Positions 1 to 10,667 of a stretch of DNA of 64,000 nt are shown one piece after another. Origin of the DNA: Levilactobacillus fujinensis (GTDB lineage Bacteria > Bacillota > Bacilli > Lactobacillales > Lactobacillaceae); the NCBI RefSeq assembly GCF_003946335.1, contig NZ_RHNX01000010.1:19786-83785 (forward strand). The letters are read 5' to 3'. Each line of letters opens with the position of its first letter. Positions within the stretch are counted from its first letter, which is position 1. The notes below the pieces were generated by a model. The model was not told where the DNA came from. It saw only the letters and a list, made by a program, of their open reading frames with translations, and did not search any database. Both the position numbers and the translations under genes were made by a program.

Positions 1-125
1 CAAGTTGTGTTCGCACCGATCTAGCCCATATCTGCTGGCTGGTAAGACGATGATTGGACTGTGTTGCCTAGCTGTAGCCGCAGCATGACTGTTGTATTGC
101 TGTTACAACAGTCATACTAGATGTT
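1..125. repeat. MITE-like family A fragment, cut by the window edge
   Basis: This stretch matches the inner half and one end region of the dispersed element seen complete at 26216-26668. Shared blocks are CAAGTTGTGTTCGCACCGAT, the CCCATATCTGC block, GGTAAGACGATG and ACAACAGTCAT. It has no coding content. The copy is diverged and its left part lies outside the window. Confidence 0.7.
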
Positions 126-156
126 TTGCAAATTTCAATCTTTAAATAGCAGAAAA

Positions 157-190
157 GAGCCTGGGATAATAACTCCCCAGGCTCCTTTGA
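157..190 (-). terminator. Terminator downstream of pyrG
   Basis: A 9-bp stem GAGCCTGGG / CCCAGGCTC (157-165 and 176-184) is followed on the minus strand by TTTT. It lies beyond the family B palindrome that follows the pyrG stop codon, as at two other loci in the window. Confidence 0.7.
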
Positions 191-216
191 TATCTCCGAA
201 TTTATAGTGCTAAAAC

Positions 217-327
217 GTGGGACAAAAGGCAGCTGAATCCGCTTAAAACTGATAGCCAAATAATCCAAACCCGGGATTATTCGGTTATCAGCCTTAATGC
301 TCGCCAGCTAATCGCCTTTTGTCCCAC
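217..327. repeat. Family B palindromic element (GTGGGAC ends), copy 1
   Basis: A 111-bp element bounded by GTGGGACAAAAGGC and its inverse GCCTTTTGTCCCAC, with inner inverted segments (CTGATAGCC / GGTTATCAG). A second full copy lies at 38039-38151 and a half copy at 12035-12056. In each case the element sits between the stop codon of a minus-strand gene and a strong hairpin. Confidence 0.75.
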
Positions 328-340
328 TCTGCCTTCAAAT

Positions 341-1987
<1,647 letters not shown>

Positions 1988-1989
1988 TT

Positions 1990-2066
1990 ATAAAAAAAGC
2001 TCCCTATCCATTGCGAATAGGGAGCTTTACCGTCCAGTTGTCCTTGCTACAAGTAGCAGGGAGCCC
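1990..2066 (-). promoter_or_regulatory. pyrG leader: CTP-sensing reiterative-G attenuator
   Basis: The predicted transcript begins GGGCUC at 2066. It then runs to a terminator hairpin (arms 1996-2007 and 2017-2028) followed on the minus strand by a run of seven T. The 5' arm of this hairpin contains GCTCCCT. This is the arrangement known from Bacillus subtilis pyrG. There, low CTP makes RNA polymerase stutter at the initial GGG and add extra G residues. These pair with the C/U-rich 5' arm and prevent termination. The pieces seen are the start sequence, the hairpin and the CU tract; the mechanism is carried over from the known family. Confidence 0.88.
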
Positions 2067-2102
2067 AAAAAACATAATACCTGCTTTTAGGGAGGAGGTC
2101 AA
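2066..2102 (-). promoter_or_regulatory. pyrG promoter
   Basis: On the minus strand TTGACC (2097-2102), a 17-nt spacer and TATTAT (2074-2079), with the GGGCTC start seven bases further on. Its position, inside the gap between rpoE and pyrG, shows pyrG is not simply co-transcribed with rpoE. Confidence 0.85.
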
Positions 2103-2116
2103 GCGAACGACGACAT

Positions 2117-2773
2117 TTATTTTTGTTGCTCGTCGTCCTCTTCATCATCGTCGTCAGATTCGTCATCGTCGGCTGAGAAGTCAAGATTATCATCTTCATC
2201 GTCGTCCGGCGTTTCCATTTGGGAAAGCTGGTCTTCGATACCATCCGGAATATCTTCCGAATCGTCTTCTTCATCATCGTCGTCGATGCCTAAACCGGTC
2301 TGCAACTTACCCAAATCAGGGGTCGTTGAACCAGTATCATCGTCATCGTCGTCATCAGCCGCGTAGCTGGTGTCGTCGTCCTCTGGATCGTCATCGTCGT
2401 AATCGATCACGTCATCATCGTCGGTCGTGTCGGCCAAGAAGGCGTTAACCTTCTTACGCTTCTTACGCTTAGGTTGATCTTCATCTTCCTCAGCGTGAAC
2501 CGTCGCTTCATCGATGGATTCAAACGGATACCAAGTTCGCAGTCCCCAAAGGTTATCACCCAGAGAAATGAAACTACCATCGACATTTAAATCCGTATAG
2601 AATTGGGACAGCCGGTCACGAATCTCTTCGTCGCTGTCGCCCAAATACGATTGGACGGCGTTGGCTAAGTCGGCAAACCCCATCACGTCGCCGTGTTGAG
2701 ACAAAATGGCGTGAGCAACTTCGATCATTGATAATTCCTTTTTATTCTGGCCCTCAAAGACTTTTAATTCCAA
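2117..2773 (-). CDS. rpoE: RNA polymerase delta subunit
   Basis: The delta subunit of Gram-positive RNA polymerase, which increases transcriptional specificity and recycling. The N-terminal third is the folded HARE-HTH domain ([14 protein letters not shown], then [10 protein letters not shown] and [15 protein letters not shown]). A short basic patch (KRKKRKK) follows, then an acidic tail of nearly pure Asp/Glu to residue 218, as expected for the family. I chose the TTG at 2773: GGAAAGGA lies upstream at good spacing and the protein then begins like its homologues. The upstream GTG at 2794 would add seven residues before the ribosome site. It follows a DUF1934 gene 44 bp upstream on the same strand. 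Confidence 0.95.
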   Translation of the reverse strand: MELKVFEGQNKKELSMIEVAHAILSQHGDVMGFADLANAVQSYLGDSDEEIRDRLSQFYTDLNVDGSFISLGDNLWGLRTWYPFESIDEATVHAEEDEDQPKRKKRKKVNAFLADTTDDDDVIDYDDDDPEDDDTSYAADDDDDDDTGSTTPDLGKLQTGLGIDDDDEEDDSEDIPDGIEDQLSQMETPDDDEDDNLDFSADDDESDDDDEEDDEQQK

Positions 2774-2817
2774 ACTGGTGCACGTCCTTTCCACAGTCTA
2801 CGAAATATGATACTCGT

Positions 2818-3258
2818 TTATGCCGTAAATTGCAATCTAATCTTGTAGTTCCCGACCAAATCGTCGTTGGCATAAAGCAGGTAATCAATCTTAACATTGC
2901 CACTAAACGGCTTTTGCTTGAAACTGGTCTCCAAGTACGGTGTGACCGTCTCAATCGGCATAATACCATAAGGCGTGCTATACCGGGCCGTGACTCGCTT
3001 GCCACTGACAAAATGGAGCCGCAGTTCGGCCTCAGCATTTCTAGTCAGGTGGACTTCACCATCCGGCGTAAACTTCATGGTAACCGGTGTTTGTTCACCC
3101 GTCTCTTTATTCGGCTCCAAGTACCGCAGATAGAGGTTGCTGCCCATCTGGACCAGCTGACCATCCACGTCCAAACGGTAATCGGAAACATTTTCGTCTT
3201 GCTTGATATGCGTTTCCAAGTGAATCATAACGGGCACCCCCGTAGATAATTGATCCAT
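2818..3258 (-). CDS. DUF1934 family beta-barrel protein (YwiB-like)
   Basis: A 146-residue protein matching the DUF1934/YwiB family, which stands next to rpoE or argS in many Firmicutes. It is predicted to be a small lipocalin-like beta barrel; the sequence alternates polar and hydrophobic residues through VTMKFTPDGEVHL and the C-terminal GNYKIRLQFTA. There is no signal peptide or membrane segment. The ATG at 3258 has GGAAAGGAAGGG upstream. The function is unknown. A minus-strand -10 box TATAAT lies at 3292-3297 without a convincing -35, so this gene and rpoE probably form one transcription unit. Confidence 0.85.
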   Translation of the reverse strand: MDQLSTGVPVMIHLETHIKQDENVSDYRLDVDGQLVQMGSNLYLRYLEPNKETGEQTPVTMKFTPDGEVHLTRNAEAELRLHFVSGKRVTARYSTPYGIMPIETVTPYLETSFKQKPFSGNVKIDYLLYANDDLVGNYKIRLQFTA

Positions 3259-3679
3259 TTACACCCTTCCTTTCCGCGAATTGTCTGGCCTAATTATAGT
3301 TCATTTTCCATGGAAAACCTACCATTTGTGTAATTGGATTTTCGTTACTCCGGCTTCGGTCAGCGGGTACGCCTCTGGCTGTCGGAAATTCTGTCTGTTG
3401 TGGGGAATGCCTAACGAGAGTGGAACAAAATATGACGCACGCCGTCAAACCGGCCAAACAATGACGTAGCAAGCGTTTTCTAGTATAATAAGACGTTGAA
3501 GTCTGTCTACGGCGAGTAGAACATCAAACACCGTCTTTAGACTTACGCTAGTCTATTTATCCGTGTTTCCTTTACGCTATTGATGCGTTGCCGTTGGTCA
3601 TCAAAGTGCCACCTGATGACCACACGACCGGATATAACCATTTTACGACCCAAACCTAAATAAAAAGGAAGGTGGGACT
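3259..3679. other. Divergent intergenic region with two promoters and a leader hairpin
   Basis: No gene is seen in these 421 bases. There is a minus -10 box at 3292-3297 (for DUF1934-rpoE) and a plus TATAAT at 3484-3489 with a weak -35 (for lipL). The plus-strand leader of about 190 nt holds a 9-bp inverted repeat TGGTCATCA / TGATGACCA (3595-3603 and 3614-3622). It could be an operator or an RNA hairpin; no T-run follows it. Confidence 0.55.
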
Positions 3680-4507
3680 ATGGGTCCCTTTGCTTTACCG
3701 ACTACAACCATTCAAACCGTGACCACGCCCATTTTGGCCACAAAAAAAAATCAAGCGTTCGGGTATACCAATGCCCTGTTAGACCTCGTGGTGACCCTTC
3801 AGCAGCCCATTTTGCACTTCTGGACCATGCAACCGACCGTTATCATGGGACTGAAGGATAAGCGGCTGCCAGACCTTAAAGCGGCAATTAGAGCCATTCA
3901 GGGACACGGTTACGATTACGTGCTTCGCAATTCCGGTGGCTTGGCCGTGATCAGTGACGGTGGCGTGCTCAACGTTTCCCTATTTACACCGCTGACCTCG
4001 CCCCCCATCAGCGTTGACGCAGCCTATGCGCAAATGATGCAACTGGTGGCCGCCGCCTGGCCTGAACTGGCGATCGATCACTACGAGATTACCCGTTCCT
4101 ATTGTCCCGGCGACTACGACCTTAGCGTTAACGGTTTAAAAATCGCCGGTATCGCGCAACGGCGGAGTCCTCACGCGCTGGTGACCATGCTCTACCTCGG
4201 CGTGACTGGCAATCAGACCGCACGTGGCGAAATCGTTCGTGATTTCTACCACGCTGGGTTAGGCGGCCACACCAACGACTGGGATTTTCCAAACGTTGAC
4301 CCCGCCGTCATGACCACGACGGCTGCCTTGCTCCAACAAGACATGACCGTGGCTGACGCTCAAACTCGCTTCATTACGGCCTGCCAAACGGCCGGTCTCA
4401 CCGTCGAACGTGAAAAACTAGCCACTTTAATGGCCACACCCACATTCACTACGGCGCTCGACCACGCCACCGCGCAGATGGCCCGCCGCCAACCGCAACT
4501 AGACTAA
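3680..4507 (+). CDS. lipL: Octanoyl-[GcvH]:protein N-octanoyltransferase / lipoate ligase family
   Basis: Member of the biotin/lipoate protein ligase (BPL_LplA_LipB) fold, 275 residues. The motif YCPGDYDLS around Cys142, followed by NGLKIAGIAQRR with Lys154, matches the LipL branch of Bacillus. LipL moves octanoyl groups from GcvH to the E2 subunits of 2-oxoacid dehydrogenases through a cysteine thioester. The RNSGGLAV segment near residue 83 is the usual ligand-binding loop. The ATG at 3680 has AAGGAAGG upstream. It is followed 19 bp later by the HD-domain gene. A classic LplA lipoate ligase is the alternative, but the Cys motif argues for LipL. Confidence 0.85.
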   Translation: MGPFALPTTTIQTVTTPILATKKNQAFGYTNALLDLVVTLQQPILHFWTMQPTVIMGLKDKRLPDLKAAIRAIQGHGYDYVLRNSGGLAVISDGGVLNVSLFTPLTSPPISVDAAYAQMMQLVAAAWPELAIDHYEITRSYCPGDYDLSVNGLKIAGIAQRRSPHALVTMLYLGVTGNQTARGEIVRDFYHAGLGGHTNDWDFPNVDPAVMTTTAALLQQDMTVADAQTRFITACQTAGLTVEREKLATLMATPTFTTALDHATAQMARRQPQLD

Positions 4508-4526
4508 CCTATGAGGAGGAATCACT

Positions 4527-5891
4527 GTGAACTACGCCCAAGCACGTTTACCCCGGGAGAAAGTCTTTCGGGACCCCGTGCACAACTATATTTACGTGCA
4601 ACACCAGATTATCTTAGATTTGATCAACACCCGGGAATTTCAACGGCTCCGGCGCATTAAACAGCTGGGAACCGCCTCTTTGATTTTTCACGGCGCCGAA
4701 CATTCGCGTTTCACCCACTCACTAGGCGTTTACGAAATCACGCGGCAGATTTGCGACAACTTTCAACGCAACTACCCCACCAAGGTACCGGGCGATGGCG
4801 GTTGGGACGACCACGAACGCTTAACGGCATTGTGCGCGGCCCTGCTCCACGACATCGGCCACGGCCCTTACTCACACACGTTTGAACACATCTTTCACAC
4901 CGACCACGAAGCCATCACGGCCGAAATCTTGACTTCACCAGAAACGGAGGTGAATCAGGTTCTGCGGCGGGTCAGCGCGACCTTCCCCGCCGAAGTCGCC
5001 AGTGTCATTCAGAAAACCTACCCGAATCCACAAGTTGTTCAGATGATCTCCAGTCAGATTGACGCCGACCGGATGGACTACCTCCTACGTGATGCCTACT
5101 ACACCGGCACCCAGTACGGGACGTTTGACCTGACCCGGATTCTGCGCGTGATGCGCCCTTACAAGGATGGCATCGCCTTTGCCATGAACGGGATGCACGC
5201 GGTCGAAGACTACATCGTCAGCCGCTTTCAAATGTACCAGCAAGTCTACTTTCACCCCGTCTCCCGTTCCATGGAGGTCATTTTGGATCACCTGCTCGGC
5301 CGGGCCAACGAGCTCTACCAAACGGGGCAAAGTGATGAGAGCTTCATTCCTCACTTGCTATTGCCCTTCTTCGATCACGAATTCAACCTACAAGACTACC
5401 TAAACTTGGACGATGGCGTGTTGACCACTTACTTCATCCACTGGCGCCAGTCACCCGACGACATTTTAGCCGACATGGCCCACCGCTTCTTGGATCGCAA
5501 ACCGCTAAAGAGTGCCGTGGTCACCGAAGACACGGCGACGCTCTTACCACAGCTACAGGACATGATTCGCTCCGTGGGCTTCAATACCGACTATTACACG
5601 GCGACCGACAATAGTTATGATCTCCCGTACGATGATGCTTACGACCCCAAGGTGACCCACCCATTGACACAGATTGAATTGCAAGAACCGGATGGCACGC
5701 TACAGGAACTCTCGACGGTCTCCGACTTGGTCAATGCCATTCGGGGAAAATTCACCGGGGATCAACGCTTCTTCTTCCCAAAGGAAATGTTGAACCCGGG
5801 CGATGACGCCCCCGAGATCTTCCAACCGATTTATGATAACTTCGGCCGTTACATTCAAAACAACCAACTTATTCACCCAAAGGAGAACTAA
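4527..5891 (+). CDS. HD-domain phosphohydrolase (YwfO family)
   Basis: A 454-residue HD superfamily hydrolase related to dGTP triphosphohydrolases. The metal-binding residues are visible: HSRFTHSLG (His59-His64), [12 protein letters not shown] (His108-Asp109) and [17 protein letters not shown] for the last Asp. The Bacillus homologue YwfO also stands near lipoate genes, and substrates reported for this group are nucleoside triphosphates; the substrate here is inferred, not shown. The start is a GTG at 4527 behind GAGGAGG. The stop overlaps the ribosome binding site of the following HAD gene, so lipL, this gene and the HAD gene read as one operon. Confidence 0.88.
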   Translation: MNYAQARLPREKVFRDPVHNYIYVQHQIILDLINTREFQRLRRIKQLGTASLIFHGAEHSRFTHSLGVYEITRQICDNFQRNYPTKVPGDGGWDDHERLTALCAALLHDIGHGPYSHTFEHIFHTDHEAITAEILTSPETEVNQVLRRVSATFPAEVASVIQKTYPNPQVVQMISSQIDADRMDYLLRDAYYTGTQYGTFDLTRILRVMRPYKDGIAFAMNGMHAVEDYIVSRFQMYQQVYFHPVSRSMEVILDHLLGRANELYQTGQSDESFIPHLLLPFFDHEFNLQDYLNLDDGVLTTYFIHWRQSPDDILADMAHRFLDRKPLKSAVVTEDTATLLPQLQDMIRSVGFNTDYYTATDNSYDLPYDDAYDPKVTHPLTQIELQEPDGTLQELSTVSDLVNAIRGKFTGDQRFFFPKEMLNPGDDAPEIFQPIYDNFGRYIQNNQLIHPKEN

Positions 5892-5895
5892 TTTC

Positions 5896-6705
5896 ATGAC
5901 GATCAAATTGATTGCAATCGACATCGACGGCACGCTACTTAACGAAAAGAACGAACTCGCCCCAGCCACGGTTGCGGCCGTGAAAGCAGCTAGTGCCCAG
6001 GGGATCAAGGTCGTCCTGTGTACCGGTCGACCTTTGACTGGCGTACAGCCTTACTTGGATGCCATGGACATCGCTGGTGACGACCAATATGCCATCACGT
6101 TTAACGGCTCGGTCGCCCAGACGGTGGCCGGCAAGGTGCTGACCAACCACTCATTGACCTACGACGACTTCATTGACCTTGAAGCCCTATCCCGGAAGCT
6201 ACAATCCCATTTTCAAATTGAAACACCGGATTACATCTACACGGCCAACAAGAACATCAGCGCCTACACAATTGCCGAAAGCTACCTGGTCCGAATGTTG
6301 ATTCGATACCGCGAAGTTGGTGAAACCTCTCGCAACCTGACTATTTCTAAAGCGATGTTCGTCGATGATCCAGCAGTCATTACGCGTGTCAAAGACAACA
6401 TGCCCGAAAGTTTCAAGAAACGCTTTAGCGTCGTTCAAAGTGCGCCGTACTTCATCGAGGTCATGAACAACCATGCCAGCAAGGGTGGCACCCTTGCCGA
6501 ACTGGCTACACAACTCGGCATCACAGCCGATGAAGTCATGACATTAGGTGATCAAGGCAACGACTTGACTATGATTAAATATGCCGGTCTCGGGGTTGCC
6601 ATGGGCAATGCCATCGATGAGGTCAAGGAAGCGGCCCAAGCCGTGACGCTGACCAACGCCGAAGACGGTGTGGCCGCAGCCATACGGAAGTACGCACTGA
6701 ACTAA
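5896..6705 (+). CDS. Cof-type HAD-IIB phosphatase
   Basis: A 269-residue cytosolic sugar- or nucleotide-phosphate phosphatase. Motif I is [15 protein letters not shown] near the N-terminus with the two catalytic aspartates. LCTGRPLTG gives motif II, and [12 protein letters not shown] near the C-terminus gives motif IV. The cap domain between motifs II and III is the type IIB found in the Cof/YkrA group. The ATG at 5896 was chosen because AGGAG at 5881 precedes it; the open frame extends upstream only inside the HD gene. The natural substrate cannot be read from the sequence. It ends the lipL operon before a bidirectional terminator. Confidence 0.92.
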   Translation: MTIKLIAIDIDGTLLNEKNELAPATVAAVKAASAQGIKVVLCTGRPLTGVQPYLDAMDIAGDDQYAITFNGSVAQTVAGKVLTNHSLTYDDFIDLEALSRKLQSHFQIETPDYIYTANKNISAYTIAESYLVRMLIRYREVGETSRNLTISKAMFVDDPAVITRVKDNMPESFKKRFSVVQSAPYFIEVMNNHASKGGTLAELATQLGITADEVMTLGDQGNDLTMIKYAGLGVAMGNAIDEVKEAAQAVTLTNAEDGVAAAIRKYALN

Positions 6706-6822
6706 AGGCTTGTGAAAGAAAGACACGTCATGAAAGTTAAACTGGAATCGTTCCCGCACAACTAGAGGAATTCCTGACTGCCGGCGTGTCCCTATTTTCA
6801 CTAACTCATTAGGAGCACTTCG

Positions 6823-6866
6823 TACTGTCACAAGCGTAACGTGATCATTTTAGCTTTCAACCTTTA
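6823..6866. repeat. MITE-like family A, end fragment
   Basis: Only the outer end is recognisable: CTGTCACAAGCGTAACG followed by CATTTTAGCTTTCAACCTTTAA. This parallels the right ends at 8107-8148 and 56929-56970. The rest, back to 6706, is too diverged to align by eye. Confidence 0.55.
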
Positions 6867-6885
6867 ATTTTGAACAGTAGCATCT

Positions 6886-6926
6886 AAAAAAGCGTCTTCT
6901 CTGAGTTAATTCGAGGAGACGTTTTT
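6886..6926. terminator. Bidirectional terminator between HAD and HigA-like genes
   Basis: Stem CGTCTTCTC / GAGGAGACG (6893-6901 and 6913-6921) has A-runs to the left and T-runs to the right, so it can end transcription from both convergent genes. Confidence 0.85.
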
Positions 6927-6957
6927 AGCTGGATAATTTTCAACTTACTGCTTTGAA

Positions 6958-7239
6958 TCACGCCGCCGCTTCTTGTTGCAGTTTCTGAAATTGCTTATCG
7001 TAACACAACCCAAAATCGGCTGGAATTTTTAGAATCGGTTCTAGTTGTTGCGCAAACTGAGGCGTAATGGCTCTATTTCCTTGCAGCACAGCTTTCACAT
7101 AGTCAACTGGCGCAAACGTCTCTTGCGCCAAATCTTCCGGTAATATCTCTAAATACCAGCGTGCATCGGCAATACTTTCTCCAGGCGCAACTGGGCGATT
7201 CAGTTTAAACTCTACTTGCTTATTTATCACGATAATCAC
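6958..7239 (-). CDS. HigA-like XRE antitoxin, apparently orphan
   Basis: A 93-residue protein resembling HigA-type addiction-module antidotes. It has an N-terminal NRPVAPGESI segment, then a helix-turn-helix ending in QGNRAITPQFAQQLEPILKIPADF, which is the usual second half of the HTH plus dimerisation helix. HigA normally binds and neutralises the HigB ribonuclease encoded just upstream. No HigB-sized open frame exists in the 258 bp upstream, so the module looks incomplete or the protein acts as a plain repressor. The start is uncertain: GTG at 7239 lies only 4 nt from AAGGAG, with another GTG three codons downstream. Confidence 0.65.
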   Translation of the reverse strand: MIIVINKQVEFKLNRPVAPGESIADARWYLEILPEDLAQETFAPVDYVKAVLQGNRAITPQFAQQLEPILKIPADFGLCYDKQFQKLQQEAAA

Positions 7240-7449
7240 TAATCTCCTTAACCGGTATTTTTACAACATTGGCTTTAATTAGGATTGAAATTGCATTCTG
7301 ACATTTTTCGTTACATCAACTGCATAATAGCCTCTAAGATTTCCCACCAAAAGATGCCATTGTGATGGTGGGAAATTTGATATTTCACTTAAGTAACAGC
7401 AACTCTTCCCTCAATCGTTTTACAGTGCTTTCCGGTTAATCAGGTTAAC

Positions 7450-7488
7450 AAAAAAGGACATTCTCCACTTTCTCAGCGGAAAACGTCC
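7450..7488 (-). terminator. Terminator of the DUF3899-like gene
   Basis: On the minus strand GGACGTTTTCC pairs imperfectly with GGAGAATGTCC and is followed by six T. It lies just beyond the stop codon at 7499. Confidence 0.7.
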
Positions 7489-7498
7489 CCAAGTTATT

Positions 7499-7861
7499 CT
7501 AAAGTGTAAAGACGATTCCCAAAACCAGGTAACAAGTCCCAGAAATCAACCCAAATCGGGCCGGCGCGTTGACGACGATCGGTGCATTTTTAGCGGTCGC
7601 CACATGATGAACCTCGACCTTTTCTCCGGGCATGAGGTCTTCTTTATCCTTTCGACTTTGCCGCCGGAAAAGGTGCCGCCATCCCGTGAACAAGTGTCCT
7701 TTTAACAGAACACAGATGGCGCCAAATACGATGAGGGCGAGACCGACCAGAAATAAAATATTGCCGATCACCATTAACGGCTGTCCCAACAGTTTCATGA
7801 CTAATGCCACCAACACTCCCGCCGCTACGGTTCCCGTCGCCCATCTCTGCCAACTATTCAT
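7499..7861 (-). CDS. Small membrane protein, DUF3899-like
   Basis: A 120-residue protein. Two hydrophobic segments lie in the N-terminal half (about residues 8-26 and 29-53), then a basic cytoplasmic loop (FRRQSRKDKEDL), and a last hydrophobic segment at the C-terminus (LISGTCYLVLGIVFTL). The arrangement resembles DUF3899 proteins of lactic acid bacteria, whose role is unknown. The ATG at 7861 has AGGAG upstream at good spacing. It is transcribed alone with its own terminator. The upstream flank is a complete copy of the family A repeat. Confidence 0.7.
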   Translation of the reverse strand: MNSWQRWATGTVAAGVLVALVMKLLGQPLMVIGNILFLVGLALIVFGAICVLLKGHLFTGWRHLFRRQSRKDKEDLMPGEKVEVHHVATAKNAPIVVNAPARFGLISGTCYLVLGIVFTL

Positions 7862-7881
7862 GTAATCACTCCTAATACTTA

Positions 7882-8148
7882 CTAAAGATTGAAAACTCTA
7901 AAACACCTAGTATGCTTGTTAACAGCTAGACTGAGACTAGGCAACGTCGGCCAACCATCGCCTTACCGGATTACGTCGTGGGACGACCTGCGCTTTCAGG
8001 CGAGCTGGAAGCCAGTCCTTGGGCTGGAGGCATTCCCCACAGCCGGCAGAATCCCTAGCAGCCAGAGTACGACCGTTTCAACTAGTTTAACGGTGACAAC
8101 GCTTACTGTCGCAAGAGTAACATGAATATTTTAACTTTCAACCTTCAG
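7882..8148. repeat. MITE-like family A, complete 267-bp copy with target duplication
   Basis: The copy begins CTAAAGATTGAAAAC and ends CTTTCAACCTTCAG, so the ends are inverted repeats. It is flanked by the direct repeat ATACTTA (7875-7881 and 8149-8155). Internal blocks shared with other copies are GGCAACGTCGGCC, CGTGGGACGACCTG, TTCAGGCGAGC and CTGTCGCAAGAGTAAC. It has no transposase and no convincing reading frame. Confidence 0.85.
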
Positions 8149-8160
8149 ATACTTACTAAA

Positions 8161-8196
8161 AAACTTGAGCCAACGCACAGCGCTGCTCAAGTTTTT
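8161..8196. terminator. Terminator downstream of prs
   Basis: AAACTTGAGC pairs with GCTCAAGTTT across a short loop. T-runs follow on both strands. It lies 8 bp from the prs stop codon, and the family A copy lies immediately beyond it. Confidence 0.85.
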
Positions 8197-8203
8197 GTCA
8201 TCT

Positions 8204-9184
8204 TTATTGTTCATGACTCCGAAAACGGTTCTTGAACAATGGGCTGACCGGCCGGTTTTCATTGATCCGTTTGATAGCTTGACCAATCAGGGGACCAACC
8301 GAAATTTGTTCGATCTTATCGATTTGCTTATCGGCCGTTAATTGAATTGAATCCGTCACAACCAATTTCTTAATTGGCGAATTCTTGATTCGCTCAATTG
8401 CGGGACCAGACAGAACTGGATGGGTACAGCTCGCGTAAACTTCTTTAGCGCCAGCCTCCATCAATGCCTTGGACCCTAAAGTGATCGTCCCAGCGGTGTC
8501 AATCATATCATCGATCATGATGCAACGTTTACCTTTAACGTCCCCGATGATGTTCATGATTTCTGCGACGTTAGCCCGCGGACGCCGTTTGTCGATAATA
8601 GCAATCGGTGCCTTGAGAAATTCGGCCAATGCCCGTGCCCGTGTCACACCACCATGGTCAGGTGAAACGACGACAGCATCTTCTGCCAAACCGTTGCTTA
8701 AGAAATAGTCCGCCAGTAACGGTGCGCCCATCAAATGGTCGACCGGAACATCGAAGAATCCTTGAATCTGCGCAGCATGTAAGTCTAACGCTACGACCCG
8801 CGTTACACCGGCCGTTTGGAGCATATTTGCGACTAATTTAGCCGTAATGGGTTCCCGTGACCGGGCTTTACGATCTTGACGCGCGTAACCGTAGTACGGA
8901 ATGACCACGTTAATGGTCGCCGCACTTGCGCGCCGTAAAGCATCGATCATGATCAGCAATTCCATCAAGTTATCGTTGACGGGTGCTGAAGTCGACTGAA
9001 TCACATAAACGTGACTGCCCCGGACACTTTGTTCAATGTTGATCCGGATTTCACCGTCACTAAAACGATCCACCGAAGTCTTCCCTAATTCGACACCAAC
9101 CTCGTCAGCAATCTTTTGCGCCAACGGTTTGTTGGAGTTTAACGCAAAAATCTTTAATTTAGGGTCAAAATATTGCGTAGCCAT
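8204..9184 (-). CDS. prs: Ribose-phosphate pyrophosphokinase
   Basis: Makes PRPP from ribose 5-phosphate and ATP for nucleotide, His, Trp and NAD synthesis. The 326-residue class I enzyme shows the ATP-binding [16 protein letters not shown], the [17 protein letters not shown] flexible loop, and the PRPP-binding [12 protein letters not shown] near residue 220. I chose the ATG at 9184 behind GGAGGAAATT; the frame extends six codons upstream over the ribosome site. Upstream on the same strand are glmU and purR, the order found in Bacillus and Listeria, so UDP-GlcNAc and PRPP synthesis are linked here. Confidence 0.97.
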   Translation of the reverse strand: MATQYFDPKLKIFALNSNKPLAQKIADEVGVELGKTSVDRFSDGEIRINIEQSVRGSHVYVIQSTSAPVNDNLMELLIMIDALRRASAATINVVIPYYGYARQDRKARSREPITAKLVANMLQTAGVTRVVALDLHAAQIQGFFDVPVDHLMGAPLLADYFLSNGLAEDAVVVSPDHGGVTRARALAEFLKAPIAIIDKRRPRANVAEIMNIIGDVKGKRCIMIDDMIDTAGTITLGSKALMEAGAKEVYASCTHPVLSGPAIERIKNSPIKKLVVTDSIQLTADKQIDKIEQISVGPLIGQAIKRINENRPVSPLFKNRFRSHEQ

Positions 9185-9267
9185 AATTTCCTCCAATAGC
9201 AACTAGTCTGCCTGAATTTACTACAACAATTTTATGCTATCGGGTCGGGAAACACAAGACCTTCAGC

Positions 9268-10647
9268 TTAATCTTCACCACGATATGGTAGTTTCTGATA
9301 GTAATTAGGCTTGTTGGTTTGCCGTTGCCGGGCAATTGCCATGTCATATTTGTTGACAGCGTCGGTAATTGTTGAGCCTGCCGCAATGAAACTGTGGTCG
9401 GCCACAGCCAATGGTGCAACCAGATTTGAGTTCGATCCAATAAAGGCATCATCGCCCACAACGGTCTCATGCTTATTCTTACCGTCGTAATTAACGAAGA
9501 CGACACCACAGCCGACGTTGATGTTCTTGCCGAGCTTGGCGTTACCAACGTAGGTCAGATGACCGACCTTCGTGCCTTCACCAATCGTAGCTTTCTTTAC
9601 TTCGACAAAGTTACCAAGGTGTACCTTAGGCCCAATGTGTGATTCTGGACGCAAATGACTGTTTGGTCCAATGTTGCTCCCGGTCGCCATGTCGGAATCT
9701 TCCAACAGAGAAGACGTCACGGTCACGTGGTCGGCCAACTTAGCGTTCCGTAATTCGGAGTGCGCCCCAATGTAACAATCTTCGCCAATCACCGTGTCGC
9801 CCTTCAGTAAAACGCCAGGCTCGATAATCGTGTCTGCACCGATCTTGACGCCGGCATCAATGTAAGTTGTTTCAGGATCAATCAACGTGACCCCGTCTTG
9901 CATATGCTGCCGGTTGATCCGGTCACGCATGATCTTGGTAGCAGCGGCCAAAGCTACCCGGTCGTTAACTCCCATGGATTCATCGAAATTGGCCATTTGG
10001 TATGCCGCAACGATGTCTCCTTGGTGCTTCAAAATTTCAATGACGTCGGTCAGGTAATATTCACCTTGGGCATTATCGTTGGACGTTTCATGAAGCGCCT
10101 TAAATAACTTCTGGTTGTCAAAAACGTAAACACCGGTATTGATTTCGTGAATTTCTTGTTCTTCGGAGCTGGCATCCTTTTGTTCAACGATTTTTTCAAC
10201 GATGCCAATATTGTTACGAACAATGCGGCCATAACCGGTTGGGTCCGGCGCAATCGAGGTTAAGATGGTTGCTGCGGCATGTTTCGCTTCGTGGTAGGCA
10301 AAGAGGTCTTCGAACGTTTCAGCACGGAACAACGGTGTGTCCCCACTAACGATTAAAGTTGTTCCTTCTTCATTCTTTAAGATGGGCTCCGTTTGTAACA
10401 CGGCATGCCCCGTCCCAAGCTGCTTGGCTTGCAGGGCGTATTGCGTCCGGTCACCAAGGGTGGTCTTGACGTCATCAGCACCGTAGCCAACGACCGTCAC
10501 AATTTTATCCATGTTGGTTTGTTCAACCTGCGTCAACACATGATCAACCATGGCCTTGCCACAAACCTGATGCAACACTTTATACAATTTTGACTTCATC
10601 CGGGTGCCCTTGCCGGCTGCGAGGATAATGGTATTTCTAGTCGTCAT
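9268..10647 (-). CDS. glmU: Bifunctional GlmU: GlcNAc-1-P uridyltransferase / GlcN-1-P acetyltransferase
   Basis: Makes UDP-GlcNAc for peptidoglycan and teichoic acid. The 459-residue protein has the N-terminal nucleotidyltransferase domain with [12 protein letters not shown] at residues 9-20 and QLGTGHAV near residue 76. A left-handed beta-helix acetyltransferase domain follows from about residue 250, with hexapeptide repeats ([25 protein letters not shown]) and the [10 protein letters not shown] catalytic segment. The length is normal. It lies 20 bp after purR and 83 bp before prs, in one minus-strand operon. Confidence 0.97.
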   Translation of the reverse strand: MTTRNTIILAAGKGTRMKSKLYKVLHQVCGKAMVDHVLTQVEQTNMDKIVTVVGYGADDVKTTLGDRTQYALQAKQLGTGHAVLQTEPILKNEEGTTLIVSGDTPLFRAETFEDLFAYHEAKHAAATILTSIAPDPTGYGRIVRNNIGIVEKIVEQKDASSEEQEIHEINTGVYVFDNQKLFKALHETSNDNAQGEYYLTDVIEILKHQGDIVAAYQMANFDESMGVNDRVALAAATKIMRDRINRQHMQDGVTLIDPETTYIDAGVKIGADTIIEPGVLLKGDTVIGEDCYIGAHSELRNAKLADHVTVTSSLLEDSDMATGSNIGPNSHLRPESHIGPKVHLGNFVEVKKATIGEGTKVGHLTYVGNAKLGKNINVGCGVVFVNYDGKNKHETVVGDDAFIGSNSNLVAPLAVADHSFIAAGSTITDAVNKYDMAIARQRQTNKPNYYQKLPYRGED

Positions 10648-10667
10648 TTCTAAATATACTCCTAGCT

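Noticed and set aside
68..268. A minus-strand frame of 66 codons at the window start
   Set aside because: It runs across a terminator hairpin and two repeat elements and has no ribosome site.
2047..2448. Frames on both strands across the acidic tail of rpoE
   Set aside because: They arise from the GAT/GAC repeats encoding poly-Asp and have no independent support.
7325..7380. Inverted repeat TTTCCCACCA / TGGTGGGAAA
   Set aside because: It could be a weak hairpin, but it has no T-run and no gene close enough to assign it to. Not called as a terminator.
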